This document shows positions 43,127-52,183 of a stretch of DNA of 64,000 nucleotides, in pieces. The notes under the pieces are model-generated. The model was not told where the DNA came from. It did no database searches and saw nothing but the letters and a program-made list of their open reading frames with translations. Origin of the DNA: Nitrospinaceae bacterium (lineage in GTDB: Bacteria > Nitrospinota > Nitrospinia > Nitrospinales > Nitrospinaceae); NCBI GenBank assembly GCA_024644405.1, contig JAHELC010000009.1:1-64000 (forward strand). The letters are read 5' to 3'. The translations under genes were made by a program, and so were the position numbers. Position 1 is the first letter of the stretch, and each line of letters starts with the position of its first letter.

Positions 43127-44965
43127 ATGAAAACAGTTAAAACAATTCTTATGATGACTTGCCTGTTGCTGTTACCCATAACCGCCTACGCAGAAGACAA
43201 CGAGGAAGAATTGAAGGCGATCGAGATCACCGCGACGCGGACATCGATAGAAGAAGAAAACCCGGCTTCCGCCCTGACCATCATCACCCAGGAGGAAATC
43301 CGACAGAAACAGCATCTGCAGGTGAAGGATGTGTTGCGGGAGCAGGTGGGGATTGGCGTGGTCAACGTGGGACCCCTGGGGGGCACCAGTACGGTGTTTA
43401 TGAGAGGCGCCGGTTCGCAGTCCAGCCTGGTGATGATCGATGGTGTTCAGGTGAAATCCAACACGGTGGGCTCGTTCGACTTCTCCAACCTGCAAATGGA
43501 CAACATCGAGCGTATTGAAATTTTACGCGGTCCCCAAAGCACCCTATGGGGAGCCGACGCCGTCGGTGGCGTTATCAATATCGTGACCAAAAGGGGCCGC
43601 GGCAAACCGACCCATACCCTGGCGTTTGAAGGAGGCAGTTTTGCCACCTTCAAGGAAACCCTGTCCAGCTCCGGCGCCCTCGGCAAATTTGATTATTCCG
43701 CCAGCGCCTCCCGTACCGACTCGGAAGGTTTTTCCGCGTTCAACGAAAATTTGGGAGGGACGGAAGACGACGGCTACCAGAACACAACTTTCTCCTCCCG
43801 CATGGGATACAATTTTTTAAGTGACGGCCGGGTCGAGTTGATCGGACGTTACACCAAAGCTCGTAGCGAATTCGACGGACTCAACATGGCGTTCGTCCTG
43901 TCAGACTCGCCCAACAATATCCTGCGGGATGAAACTTTCTATTTTGCCCTGCCCATCGAAAAATCCATCACCCCGTGGTGGGATGCCAAAGTGAACACCA
44001 ACTTCAACTACGACGACTTGAACATTATTGACTCCACCCTGGGAAATTCGAAAATTTTAAACCGGACCTACACCGTCGACTTTCAAAACAACCTGTCTCT
44101 GGGGAAATACGCATCGGCCGTCCTGGGATTCGAACATCAAGTGACCCACGGTTACAACAGCAGCAACAACATCGCCCTGGAAAACCGCTCGCAGGGATAT
44201 TACCTTCAGGGACGCTTGAATTGGAATGACCGGGTTCTCCTGAATGCCGGATTCCGTCAGGATGACAACTCGCGCTTTGACGATCAATTCACCTACAAAG
44301 TGGAGGGCGCGTATCAACTCAAAAGCTGGGGCACCCTGCTGAGAGCCGCTTACGCGACCGGATTCCGTGTACCGTCGGTCAACGAAGTGTTATTTCCATT
44401 TTTCGGCAACCCCAACATACAACCGGAAGAAAGCAAGAACTGGGAAGTCGGTTTCGAACAAAAACTTTTTGAGGACCGGGTGATTCTGGGCAGCAATTAT
44501 TTCCATACCGATTTTGATAATTTAATCGTGTTCGATTTTGCCACCTTCATTGCCCAGAACATCGGAAGTTCCACTTCCAAAGGGATTGAAGCATTCGCCA
44601 GGATCAAAATCCTGGACAACCTGGACCTGACTGCAAATTACACCTGGAACCAGGCACAGGACGACAGCGACAGCAGTCTTTTGCCCCGGCGTCCCCGCCA
44701 TACGTTTTCCGCGAGCCTGCATCATAACTGGAGCAACAAATTCGACTCCCTGGTCACGGTAAACCATAGAACCAAAATGACCTCAGGCACCGGCGTGGTG
44801 GGGGAACGGACGATCGTTCGCGCGGCACTGAGTTACCAGTTGAATAAAAACTGGAAGGTGACCGCCCGCGGGGAAAACCTGTTCGATGAAGAATACGAAG
44901 AGTCGTTTCAATTCGGCGGGCAGGGTATTTCCGGTTACGCGGGATTTGTTTACAGTTTTAATTAA
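43127..44965 (+). CDS. btuB: TonB-dependent outer-membrane cobalamin receptor
   Basis: Outer-membrane beta-barrel receptor of 612 residues. A signal peptide ends at about residue 22 (AYA), followed by a TonB-box-like segment (AIEITAT) and the plug domain with ASALTIITQEEIRQ, VFMRGAGSQSSLVMIDGV and IEILRGPQSTLWGADAVGGVINIVTKRG. The remainder is beta-barrel. Its length matches E. coli BtuB (about 614). The riboswitch upstream, and the importer and TonB genes beside it, support cobalamin as ligand. GGGAGAGG precedes ATG 43127. Confidence 0.94.
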   Translation: MKTVKTILMMTCLLLLPITAYAEDNEEELKAIEITATRTSIEEENPASALTIITQEEIRQKQHLQVKDVLREQVGIGVVNVGPLGGTSTVFMRGAGSQSSLVMIDGVQVKSNTVGSFDFSNLQMDNIERIEILRGPQSTLWGADAVGGVINIVTKRGRGKPTHTLAFEGGSFATFKETLSSSGALGKFDYSASASRTDSEGFSAFNENLGGTEDDGYQNTTFSSRMGYNFLSDGRVELIGRYTKARSEFDGLNMAFVLSDSPNNILRDETFYFALPIEKSITPWWDAKVNTNFNYDDLNIIDSTLGNSKILNRTYTVDFQNNLSLGKYASAVLGFEHQVTHGYNSSNNIALENRSQGYYLQGRLNWNDRVLLNAGFRQDDNSRFDDQFTYKVEGAYQLKSWGTLLRAAYATGFRVPSVNEVLFPFFGNPNIQPEESKNWEVGFEQKLFEDRVILGSNYFHTDFDNLIVFDFATFIAQNIGSSTSKGIEAFARIKILDNLDLTANYTWNQAQDDSDSSLLPRRPRHTFSASLHHNWSNKFDSLVTVNHRTKMTSGTGVVGERTIVRAALSYQLNKNWKVTARGENLFDEEYEESFQFGGQGISGYAGFVYSFN

Positions 44966-44971
44966 AGGATA

Positions 44972-44997
44972 ATGGGAGGAAGCTCGCCTCCTCCCAT
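44972..44997 (+). terminator. hairpin between btuB and tonB
   Basis: ATGGGAGGA (44972-44980) pairs exactly with TCCTCCCAT (44989-44997) around an eight-base loop. No T-run follows. It may act as a weak terminator, mRNA stabiliser or translation control element for tonB, whose ATG lies ten bases on. Confidence 0.5.
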
Positions 44998-45006
44998 CTA
45001 TTGAAT

Positions 45007-46041
45007 ATGAATTCGATATCAACTTCCAAATTGCCCGGTAAAATTCTGGGGAACCTCGCCTTCGCGGGTTCCCTGATTCTGCATGTCGGGCTCATTGGGG
45101 TTTTTTCATCCTGGCAATGGAATTGGAAAACTACTGATAAAAATCCGCCTCAAACGATTCAAGTAAAATTTTTCTCCCCTGCAAACTCACCCCAGTCTAC
45201 TGAGACTCCCGATGCACTCAAACCCACTCTGTCGGCTTCGGCCCGCCCTCTGGCCCTTCAATCGGATCCAAAAGTACATCTTAAGCCCAGACCCTCAACT
45301 CTTTCAATTCCAAACGTCCAGACAGTAGCAAGGACCCCGCAGAGTTTTCAAAAACATGGACCATCAATAAAACGCCCACTAGCCCAGCCGACTTCCTTGA
45401 CACACTCTAAATTGATTTCAGCGGTATCACCGGTAAAGTCTACACAGCATACCCAACGGACAGCCATCCACCATCGGCCTCCCGCTTCGGAAATCCACCT
45501 CTCAAAAATTCCCGATATCCCAGGGCAAACCGCTTTTGTCACCGGACCGGCTCAACCGAAATCCAAAATGATACGCCTCCGTCCCTTTGCGGTCCGATCC
45601 ATGGCCCCCTCACAGGTCGATTTTGCCTCTCAGGTAGTCGCTGAGCCACTCACCTCCCAAAAAACCGAGAGGGACATCGTCGCCGCACTTCCCAGGGAAT
45701 TGCCTCAGAACCTTCTGATGAACCGGGATGACTCTGATGCCGATTTGAATGGCTTGCGCGGATTGTTTACCGGCAAGGTCCGGCAACGCATTGCCAATGC
45801 CAAATACTATCCCCGAATCGCGCGGCGCCGGGGAATGGAGGGCCAGCCCATCATCGCCTTCACCCTGGACAAGACCGGGCGGTTAATGAAAGTCGATCTC
45901 GCACAGACTTCCGGTTATCAACTGCTGGACCAGGCGGCAGTGAGAGCGGTGCACCAGGCAGAGCCCTACCCTGAAATCCCGGACGAATTGAAGACCGATA
46001 CACTGCACTTCAAACTTCCCATTTCATTTGTCTTAAAATAG
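45007..46041 (+). CDS. tonB: TonB family energy-transducing protein
   Basis: Periplasm-spanning protein of 344 residues that passes proton-motive-force energy to outer-membrane receptors. One N-terminal membrane helix (about 14-33, AFAGSLILHVGLIGVFSSW) is followed by a long proline/serine-rich linker (about 45-240). The C-terminal TonB domain contains GKVRQRIANAKYYPRIARRRGMEG, FTLDKTGRLMKVDLAQTSGYQLLDQAA and VRAVHQAEPYPEIP. It follows btuB directly, so it may serve this receptor. No exbB or exbD is in the window. ATG 45007 is chosen over TTG 45001. Confidence 0.92.
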   Translation: MNSISTSKLPGKILGNLAFAGSLILHVGLIGVFSSWQWNWKTTDKNPPQTIQVKFFSPANSPQSTETPDALKPTLSASARPLALQSDPKVHLKPRPSTLSIPNVQTVARTPQSFQKHGPSIKRPLAQPTSLTHSKLISAVSPVKSTQHTQRTAIHHRPPASEIHLSKIPDIPGQTAFVTGPAQPKSKMIRLRPFAVRSMAPSQVDFASQVVAEPLTSQKTERDIVAALPRELPQNLLMNRDDSDADLNGLRGLFTGKVRQRIANAKYYPRIARRRGMEGQPIIAFTLDKTGRLMKVDLAQTSGYQLLDQAAVRAVHQAEPYPEIPDELKTDTLHFKLPISFVLK

Positions 46042-46131
46042 CTCTAAAATAACATTTCTTTGCGCCCTGAGAGTAGCTTCTTGAACAGGGCAAACCAACT
46101 TGAAAATATCAACATGAAATAGGATAAATTA

Positions 46132-46548
46132 ATGAAAAACTACGGATGGAATTTCATTTTGTTGTCCCTGTTGTCGGGTATAGCCGCCTGTTCGCCACAA
46201 CCCACCAAGGACGTACCCCAGGAGTTCAAAAAAGGCCAGGAGCACTTTCATCGAGTCTGCTCAAACTGCCATGGCTCCGATGCGATGGGCATGGAGACCA
46301 AGGCTCCACGTTTGATCGATACCGATTATATCGAAAAGGCGTTCTCCAATGACGAACTCCGGGAAACGATCCTCAATGGAACCGATAAAATGCCGCCGCA
46401 AAAAAACAATGTAAGCCCTAACGAAATAACCGAGATCATCAAATACCTGAGGTATTCACAAAAAACGGCTAACCTCGTTACTGAAGATGAAACACAGGAA
46501 GAGGATGAAGACGAAGAGAGCGTTGACGAGGAAAAGGAGGGTGCTTGA
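46132..46548 (+). CDS. monoheme c-type cytochrome, lipoprotein
   Basis: A 138-residue lipoprotein with lipobox GIAAC (Cys20). One heme-binding motif CSNCH lies at residues 43-47, with probable distal ligand Met87 in KMPPQ, giving a small class I cytochrome c. A strongly acidic C-terminal tail follows (DETQEEDEDEESVDEEKEG). It is anchored to a periplasmic membrane face and probably carries electrons, but the partner is unknown. GGATAAATTA precedes ATG 46132. It lies between tonB and the dapL promoter. Confidence 0.93.
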   Translation: MKNYGWNFILLSLLSGIAACSPQPTKDVPQEFKKGQEHFHRVCSNCHGSDAMGMETKAPRLIDTDYIEKAFSNDELRETILNGTDKMPPQKNNVSPNEITEIIKYLRYSQKTANLVTEDETQEEDEDEESVDEEKEGA

Positions 46549-46587
46549 TCTAATATCATAGCCTGCTTCTAACCCCCAGGTCACAGC

Positions 46588-46616
46588 TTGACAACCTGCC
46601 GGAGTTTGGCTACATT
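46588..46616 (+). promoter_or_regulatory. sigma-70 type promoter of dapL
   Basis: TTGACA (46588-46593) and TACATT (46611-46616) separated by 17 bases, about 54 bases before the dapL ATG. Confidence 0.7.
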
Positions 46617-46669
46617 AACCCACTTTGCGGAACACCCCGTTAAGTTTAATTCAGCACGGAGTTTATCGG

Positions 46670-47911
46670 ATGTCATCGACTGAAAGTTATATACAAAATC
46701 TCTTTGCCGACCGCCTGGGCGGAAACAAGTTCGGCAAAGACACTAAAATATATAAATTCGAAAAAATAAAACGCGCCAAACGGGCAGCTCTCGAAGCCAA
46801 TCCCGACCAGGAACTGTTCGACATGGGAGTGGGAGAACCGGATGCAATGGCCGATGCCGGAGTCGTCAAAACCCTGCAGACTGAAGCCGAAAAACCCGAG
46901 AATCGAGGTTATACGGATAACGGGATCGATGAATTCAAAACCGCTGCCCTACGGCACATGGAAAATACTTTTGGCGTGAAGGGGCTAGACCCGAAGAAAC
47001 ACGTCAATCACACCATTGGATCGAAGCCGTGCCTGGCGATGGCGCCTGCCATCTTCATCAATCCGGGTGACATCACGTTGATGACCATACCCGGTTATCC
47101 GGTGATGGGAACGCACACGCAATTCCTCGGCGGTAAAGTCGTTAACCTGGAATTAAAGGAAGAAAATAATTTTTTACCCGACCTCAAAAGTATCGACGCG
47201 GCAACCGCGAAAAAGGCAAAACTGCTGTACATCAATTATCCCAACAACCCGACCGGCGCCAACGCCACCCGAAAGTTTTATGAGGAAGTGGTCGACTTCG
47301 CCAAGGCCAATAATGTTGTTGTAATCCAGGATGCCGCCTACGCAACGCTCACCTACAACGCCAAACCCATCAGTTTCCTTTCCGTACCGGGCGCGATGGA
47401 TGTCGGTGTGGAACTTCACTCGCACTCCAAAGCGTACAACATGACGGGTTGGCGTATCGCCTTTATCGTCGGCAACGAATTGGTGGTGAAAGGTCTCGCG
47501 CACGTAAAGGACAACATCGACTCGGGCCAGTTTGCCGCCATACAAAAAGCGGCCATCTATGCCCTCGAGCATCCGGAGATCACCGCACGCATCGTTGAGA
47601 AATACCAGCGACGCCTCACTTTGTTGGTTGATGCTCTGAACTCGGTTGGCTTCCATGCCAAAATGCCCGGCGGATCGTTCTTTCTGTTCGTGAAGGCGCC
47701 TAAAGGTATCGCCGGCGGAAGAAAATTCGAGAGCGCGGAGGATTTTTCGCAGTACCTGATCACCGAGCACCTGATCTCCACTGTGCCGTGGGACGACGTC
47801 GGAAATTTCGTCCGATTTTCAGCCACGTTCGCCGCCAAAGACCCGGCGGATGAAACCCGCATCATGAACGAAATCAAAAAACGGTTGTCCTCCGTGAAAT
47901 TCGAGTTTTGA
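46670..47911 (+). CDS. dapL: LL-diaminopimelate aminotransferase
   Basis: PLP enzyme that converts tetrahydrodipicolinate to LL-diaminopimelate in one step, the short lysine/peptidoglycan route. The 413-residue class I/II aminotransferase has LFADRLGGNKFGKDTKIYKFEKIKRAKRAAL at the N-terminus, DMGVGEPDAMADAGVV, PNNPTGA, and the Schiff-base Lys254 in HSHSKAYNMTGWR. ATG 46670 has GGAG eight bases ahead; a TTG upstream (46625) would place the promoter's downstream region inside the coding sequence and is rejected. folK follows after seven bases. Confidence 0.95.
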   Translation: MSSTESYIQNLFADRLGGNKFGKDTKIYKFEKIKRAKRAALEANPDQELFDMGVGEPDAMADAGVVKTLQTEAEKPENRGYTDNGIDEFKTAALRHMENTFGVKGLDPKKHVNHTIGSKPCLAMAPAIFINPGDITLMTIPGYPVMGTHTQFLGGKVVNLELKEENNFLPDLKSIDAATAKKAKLLYINYPNNPTGANATRKFYEEVVDFAKANNVVVIQDAAYATLTYNAKPISFLSVPGAMDVGVELHSHSKAYNMTGWRIAFIVGNELVVKGLAHVKDNIDSGQFAAIQKAAIYALEHPEITARIVEKYQRRLTLLVDALNSVGFHAKMPGGSFFLFVKAPKGIAGGRKFESAEDFSQYLITEHLISTVPWDDVGNFVRFSATFAAKDPADETRIMNEIKKRLSSVKFEF

Positions 47912-47918
47912 GCATCTT

Positions 47919-48428
47919 ATGCCCCGGGAAGCGGAACATACTGCATACATCGCCATCGGTTCCAATATGGACTCCCCTGCAGAGAATTGCAAAGAGGCAG
48001 CGAATCTATTAGACGACCATCCAGCCATTTCCGTCTCCAGCCGGTCCTCCCTGTATGAGACGGAACCATTCGGAAAAAGCGATCAGGACTGGTTCGTCAA
48101 TTCCGTGGTTGAAGTGACGACCCATCTCTCACCGGAACTTTTGTTCAAGGCATGTCTGGCCATTGAAACAAAGATGGGACGGATTCGCGGCGAAAAGTGG
48201 GGGCCCCGCATCATAGACCTGGACATTCTGTTTTATGATGATTGTGTATTCAGGGAGAGCAATTTGGAAGTCCCTCATCCGGGGATTGCCGAGCGCAGTT
48301 TTGTACTGGTGCCCCTCAATGAGATCGCTCCGGACTTCGTCCATCCCAAGCTGAAGAAAAATATTGAAACACTGTTGGAGGAAATCCCCCATCCGCAACA
48401 GGTGAACAGACTTTCCTCAGACGGTTAA
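47919..48428 (+). CDS. folK: HPPK, 6-hydroxymethyl-dihydropterin pyrophosphokinase
   Basis: Folate biosynthesis enzyme that pyrophosphorylates 6-hydroxymethyl-7,8-dihydropterin. The 169-residue protein has YIAIGSNMDSP at the N-terminus, the SSLYETEPFG segment, and the family signature RGEKWGPRIIDLDILFYDD. Length and motifs are standard. It follows dapL by seven bases, and its 3' end overlaps the convergent thiI gene by twelve bases. Confidence 0.96.
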   Translation: MPREAEHTAYIAIGSNMDSPAENCKEAANLLDDHPAISVSSRSSLYETEPFGKSDQDWFVNSVVEVTTHLSPELLFKACLAIETKMGRIRGEKWGPRIIDLDILFYDDCVFRESNLEVPHPGIAERSFVLVPLNEIAPDFVHPKLKKNIETLLEEIPHPQQVNRLSSDG

Positions 48429-49610
48429 GGTATCGACGTTAACGGTTTCCATTTTTGTCATGGCGTCCCGCATCAACGCTTCCCAGGGATACTTCGTTTC
48501 ATCAACTTCCAGGTCCGCGATTTTGGCACGGGTCGCGGGCCGGGGCGGCATGAACACCGAGCAACAATCCGGGTGAGGTTCGATACTGATGTCATAGGTT
48601 CCCAATTCTTTCGCCTCGTTGATAATCTCCTGTTTGTTCATACCGATCAACGGACGAAACACACTCAGGTTGACCACCTGGGAAACCGCGTTCAGATTTT
48701 CGAGAGTCTGGGAAGCCACTTGACCCACAGACTCACCGGTGGCAAGGGCTAAATAACCTTTTTGCCGGGCGACCGACTGGGCGATGCGGTACATCATTCG
48801 CCGGTACAGAACCACACGGTGAGCAGGACGGCAATGGTCGCGGATCGCCACCTGAATGTCCTCAAAGGGCACCACGTAAAGCTTGGACTTTTTCTGGTAG
48901 CCGTTGAGAAGTTTGGAGAGCTTCACCACCTTGTCGTATCCGCCGCGCCCCATGAACGGCCGATTGTCGAAAAAAATCCCATGTGCCCGGCAACCCCGTT
49001 TCATCATCCGGTACAACGCCACCGGGCTGTCAATCCCCCCGGAAATGAGACCCAGAATATCCCCTGAGCTTCCCACCGGCAACCCCCGCAAACCGGACGC
49101 CCGATTGTTAAATACCACCGTCTCGTCCTGTCCGATCTCGATTTCCAGAATATAGTCGGCATCCTTGATACTCACCTCGAGTCCTTGTGAGTGCAATTGC
49201 CGGAGAATACGCGATCCCACTTCACGATCGATATCCGGCGATTTGTGCGGGTAGGTTTTATCCGCCCGGTTGGTGCGCACGCAAAATTTTAAAGTTTTCC
49301 CCGGTTGCAGCAGGGGCTCGATCCATTCCACACCAACGGCAGCCAGGGCATCGAATTTCGGTTCGCGCGTCACACCGACACTGGCCGAGGCCACCCCGGG
49401 AATTTTCTGAAGCCTGCTGGTGCATTCCACCGATAACTCTTCGGGACAATGGATAAAAATCCGGCCGTGCGGAACCTTGAACTGCAACCCTTCCAAATCC
49501 TTCATTTGCATTTGGATATTTTTCACCAGACGATTGATGAACTGATCCCGGTTTTTTCCCTTGAGTCCGATCTCGTCATACCGGACCAGGATGGTTCTCC
49601 GTTCGTTCAT
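48417..49610 (-). CDS. thiI: tRNA 4-thiouridine synthetase, rhodanese-free type
   Basis: Adds sulfur to U8 of tRNA, and in some species serves thiamine thiazole synthesis. The 397-residue protein has an N-terminal ferredoxin-like/THUMP region (about 1-165) and a PP-loop domain with SGGIDSP at 190-196. It stops there and lacks the C-terminal rhodanese domain of the E. coli type, so sulfur must come from another protein. The overlapping upstream gene is a cysteine desulfurase, as in Bacillus NifZ-ThiI pairs. A CC pair lies in HPDCCSVF. Confidence 0.95.
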   Translation of the reverse strand: MNERRTILVRYDEIGLKGKNRDQFINRLVKNIQMQMKDLEGLQFKVPHGRIFIHCPEELSVECTSRLQKIPGVASASVGVTREPKFDALAAVGVEWIEPLLQPGKTLKFCVRTNRADKTYPHKSPDIDREVGSRILRQLHSQGLEVSIKDADYILEIEIGQDETVVFNNRASGLRGLPVGSSGDILGLISGGIDSPVALYRMMKRGCRAHGIFFDNRPFMGRGGYDKVVKLSKLLNGYQKKSKLYVVPFEDIQVAIRDHCRPAHRVVLYRRMMYRIAQSVARQKGYLALATGESVGQVASQTLENLNAVSQVVNLSVFRPLIGMNKQEIINEAKELGTYDISIEPHPDCCSVFMPPRPATRAKIADLEVDETKYPWEALMRDAMTKMETVNVDTLTV

Positions 49611-50797
49611 TTGTGGGCGGTTTTGCGGTTGAAGGTGGAATAGAGTTGGCGGTAAGCCACGCCGAATGCTTCAATAAAAGCTTCGACATCGGCAAGGGTG
49701 TTTTGTGGACCGAAAGAAATTCTCAAACTGCATCGGGCCTCTTCCGGCGTCAACCCGATCCCCGTCAGAATTTTCGACGGCTCCTTGGAGTGTGCACTGC
49801 AGGCGCTTCCCAGCCCCACGTAAATTCCCTTTTCCTCCAGATGGTGGAGCATGACTTCCCCTTCCACCGGCGCAAAACGGAAGTTTACGATAGAGGGAGA
49901 TTGATGGGTTAAATCTTCGGATAAGGAAGAGTTGAATTTAAGGTCCAAGCCGGGAATCTTGCCTGCGAGACTTTGCAGTCCTTTCACAAGATGGTGAAAC
50001 AATTTTCGGTTATTCTTAATCGTCTCGTCAGTTTTTTCAACCGCCCTTTGTATAGCCAGAGCCAGGCCGACGATCAACGGAACCGGAAGGGTTCCCGAGC
50101 GCAGGCGGTGTTGTTGCTGGCCGCCGTGGATCTGCGGTTTCAGATCCAGTTTGCCTTCGACCACCAACAACCCGATGCCTTTCGGTCCGTTGATTTTGTG
50201 GCCGGAGACAGAGTATCCTGCGAGCCCCTGCCACATTTCAGGAGATAATTTCAGCTTGCCCACCGCCTGCACACCATCAAGAAACAAACGCGTCTGAGGC
50301 GATTGCTCCGCCAGTGCCGGTAAAATTTGAACAGGGTCATTGACACTGCCCAGTTCGTTATTCACATGAGACAGGCACAACAACCGGACCTTCTCTTTCT
50401 TCAGTCGGGGAACGGCAGACAAATCCAGTCGCCCATCCTCTTGTAACGCCAGCAACGAAACCGGCTCGTTGCCAAACTCGCGGAACGATTCCAGCGTTTG
50501 CACGACGCTGGGATGTTCGAGACCCAGAAACGCCATCTTCCTGTCGGGAAAACCGTAGCCTTTAATGAAGAGATTGTTCGACTCACTGCCCCCGCTGGTG
50601 AAGATGATTTTATAATCGGGTGGGATTGACAAACTCTCGCGTATCCGGTTTTCCGCATCTTCAATGCGTTGTTTGGCGTCCAACCCCAACGCATAGACGG
50701 TTCCCGAGTTGGCGAAATCCTTGCGCATCGATTCCTGAACTACCTCAATCACTTCGGGGTCCACAGGCGAGGTAGCGGCATTATCCAGATAAATCAT
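49607..50797 (-). CDS. cysteine desulfurase (NifS/NifZ-like)
   Basis: PLP enzyme that takes sulfur from cysteine and holds it as a persulfide. The 396-residue protein has the PLP lysine K201 (SGHKINGPKG) and the active cysteine C333 in GSACSAHS. MIYLDNAATSPVDPEV and the histidine in GLEHPSVV are family features. The usual HVNNEIGT region reads HVNNELGS. Its 3' end overlaps the thiI start by four bases, so it is probably the dedicated sulfur donor to ThiI. I give no gene symbol because NifS, IscS and NifZ are not separable here. Confidence 0.95.
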   Translation of the reverse strand: MIYLDNAATSPVDPEVIEVVQESMRKDFANSGTVYALGLDAKQRIEDAENRIRESLSIPPDYKIIFTSGGSESNNLFIKGYGFPDRKMAFLGLEHPSVVQTLESFREFGNEPVSLLALQEDGRLDLSAVPRLKKEKVRLLCLSHVNNELGSVNDPVQILPALAEQSPQTRLFLDGVQAVGKLKLSPEMWQGLAGYSVSGHKINGPKGIGLLVVEGKLDLKPQIHGGQQQHRLRSGTLPVPLIVGLALAIQRAVEKTDETIKNNRKLFHHLVKGLQSLAGKIPGLDLKFNSSLSEDLTHQSPSIVNFRFAPVEGEVMLHHLEEKGIYVGLGSACSAHSKEPSKILTGIGLTPEEARCSLRISFGPQNTLADVEAFIEAFGVAYRQLYSTFNRKTAHK

Positions 50798-50816
50798 GTC
50801 AGGGTACTTTCCATTT

Positions 50817-51371
50817 TCAAGGCTGATAGGGTTCAGTTAAATCGTGATCCACATCCAGTTGATTCAAAATGCGCGCAACCACGAAATCCACCAGATCGTC
50901 GATCGATTGCGGGTTCTGGTAAAACGCCGGATTGGCGGGCAATATCAATGCCCCCGCCTGATCCAGCGTGAGCATGTTCTTCAAATGAATCTGACTGAAC
51001 GGAGTTTCCCGCGGTACCACAACGAGTTTGTTGCGCTCTTTCAGCGCCACGTCTGCCGCCCGCTCGATCAGACTTTCCGAGGTTCCGGCAGCAATGCGGC
51101 CGATCGTTCCCATGCTGGCGGGCACCACCACCATGCCGTCTATGGGAAAGGAGCCGCTGGCGACCGAGGCATTGATCTTCGAATTTCTGTAAACCGTCAC
51201 ATTTTCTTTGGCAAAATATTTGGAGGTCAAATCCAGCTCCAGCTTCAACAACTCCCCTCCCCGCTCGGAGATGATGACATGCAGTTCCGCCTGCGGTTGC
51301 AAAACGTCGAACAACCGTTTGGCGTAACAAACGCCGCTGGCTCCGGTAATACCGATGATAAACCGTTTCAT
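50817..51371 (-). CDS. ubiX: flavin prenyltransferase
   Basis: Makes prenylated FMN, cofactor for UbiD-type decarboxylases of ubiquinone or menaquinone-related pathways. The 184-residue protein has IGITGASGVCYAKRLFDVL at the N-terminus, PASMGTIGRIAAGTSESLIERAADVALKE, and VVPRETPFSQIHLKNML. Its start overlaps the tmk stop (ATGA), so the genes are coupled. A UbiD partner is not in the window. Confidence 0.94.
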   Translation of the reverse strand: MKRFIIGITGASGVCYAKRLFDVLQPQAELHVIISERGGELLKLELDLTSKYFAKENVTVYRNSKINASVASGSFPIDGMVVVPASMGTIGRIAAGTSESLIERAADVALKERNKLVVVPRETPFSQIHLKNMLTLDQAGALILPANPAFYQNPQSIDDLVDFVVARILNQLDVDHDLTEPYQP

Positions 51372-51988
51372 GAGATTTCCTTTATTCCCAGCAGGACATG
51401 AACCTCCTGCCGAAGCACCTGTTGCACTTCTTCTATCGGAGGATCTCCATTGATCCGGCGAATATGGTCGCCGGTAAACGTATCAAAAATTTTCCGCACT
51501 TTTTCCAGGTAGTCGCGCTTTTCGAAGGAGCTGAACCCCTCCCTGCCCCGCTCGATCCGCCGGAAACTTTCATCCAGTGATCCCTGGATGATAAACAGAA
51601 GATCCGGACGTGGTGCAAAGACCTCGTTGTCTTCTATAATCTTCTGCGGGTCGAATCCCAAAGCCCCCTGATAAGCGGCAGTGGAATAATAATACCGGTC
51701 GATCAACACGATTTTCCCCTGCTTCAGCGCCGGTGCAATATTCTGCTCGACATCCTCTTTGCGGTCGTTGATGAAATACTGCAACTCTTCCTCGGGAGAA
51801 ACATCGCCCCGGCCTTCGGTCAGGATTGTTCGGATTTTTTGCCCCCACACTCCGGCCGTCGGTTCGCGCAGTCGAACCACCGGATATCCGGTGGCCTCCA
51901 GGAAGTCCGCCAGCAGACCGCATTGGGTGGATTTGCCCGTGCCGTCAACCCCTTCCAGTGCAATCAGATATCCCCGGTCCAGTTTCAT
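51368..51988 (-). CDS. tmk: thymidylate kinase
   Basis: Phosphorylates dTMP to dTDP. The protein has the P-loop EGVDGTGKS (12-20), the DRYYYSTAAYQGALG active-site region and a C-terminal FDTFTGDHIRRINGDPP. ATG 51988 is chosen; an in-frame TTG 15 codons upstream (52033) also exists, but the ATG gives the family's usual short lead before LIALEG. It heads the operon tmk-ubiX-desulfurase-thiI. Confidence 0.94.
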   Translation of the reverse strand: MKLDRGYLIALEGVDGTGKSTQCGLLADFLEATGYPVVRLREPTAGVWGQKIRTILTEGRGDVSPEEELQYFINDRKEDVEQNIAPALKQGKIVLIDRYYYSTAAYQGALGFDPQKIIEDNEVFAPRPDLLFIIQGSLDESFRRIERGREGFSSFEKRDYLEKVRKIFDTFTGDHIRRINGDPPIEEVQQVLRQEVHVLLGIKEIS

Positions 51989-52183
51989 GCGCTTTGCCAC
52001 CGATTTGGACGAAGTTTCGCCGGGCGAAGACAAGAGGTTGATTTTAGCCGTATCAATATGAAATAATTAATAAAACGCCTCACCGTCATCCCCCATTTTA
52101 TATATAAATAACCGGAAAAACCTGTTATTTTTGTGTAAAAGTGAAGAATTATTCATCTTAAGGAATAACACAGGGACTTGAAA

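Noticed and set aside
44980-45006. TTG 45001 as tonB start
   Set aside because: ATG 45007 in the same frame is two codons further and the extra residues add nothing; TTG is a weaker start.
46625-46669. Upstream TTG 46625 as dapL start
   Set aside because: It adds 15 residues absent from the family and ignores GGAG at the right distance from ATG 46670.
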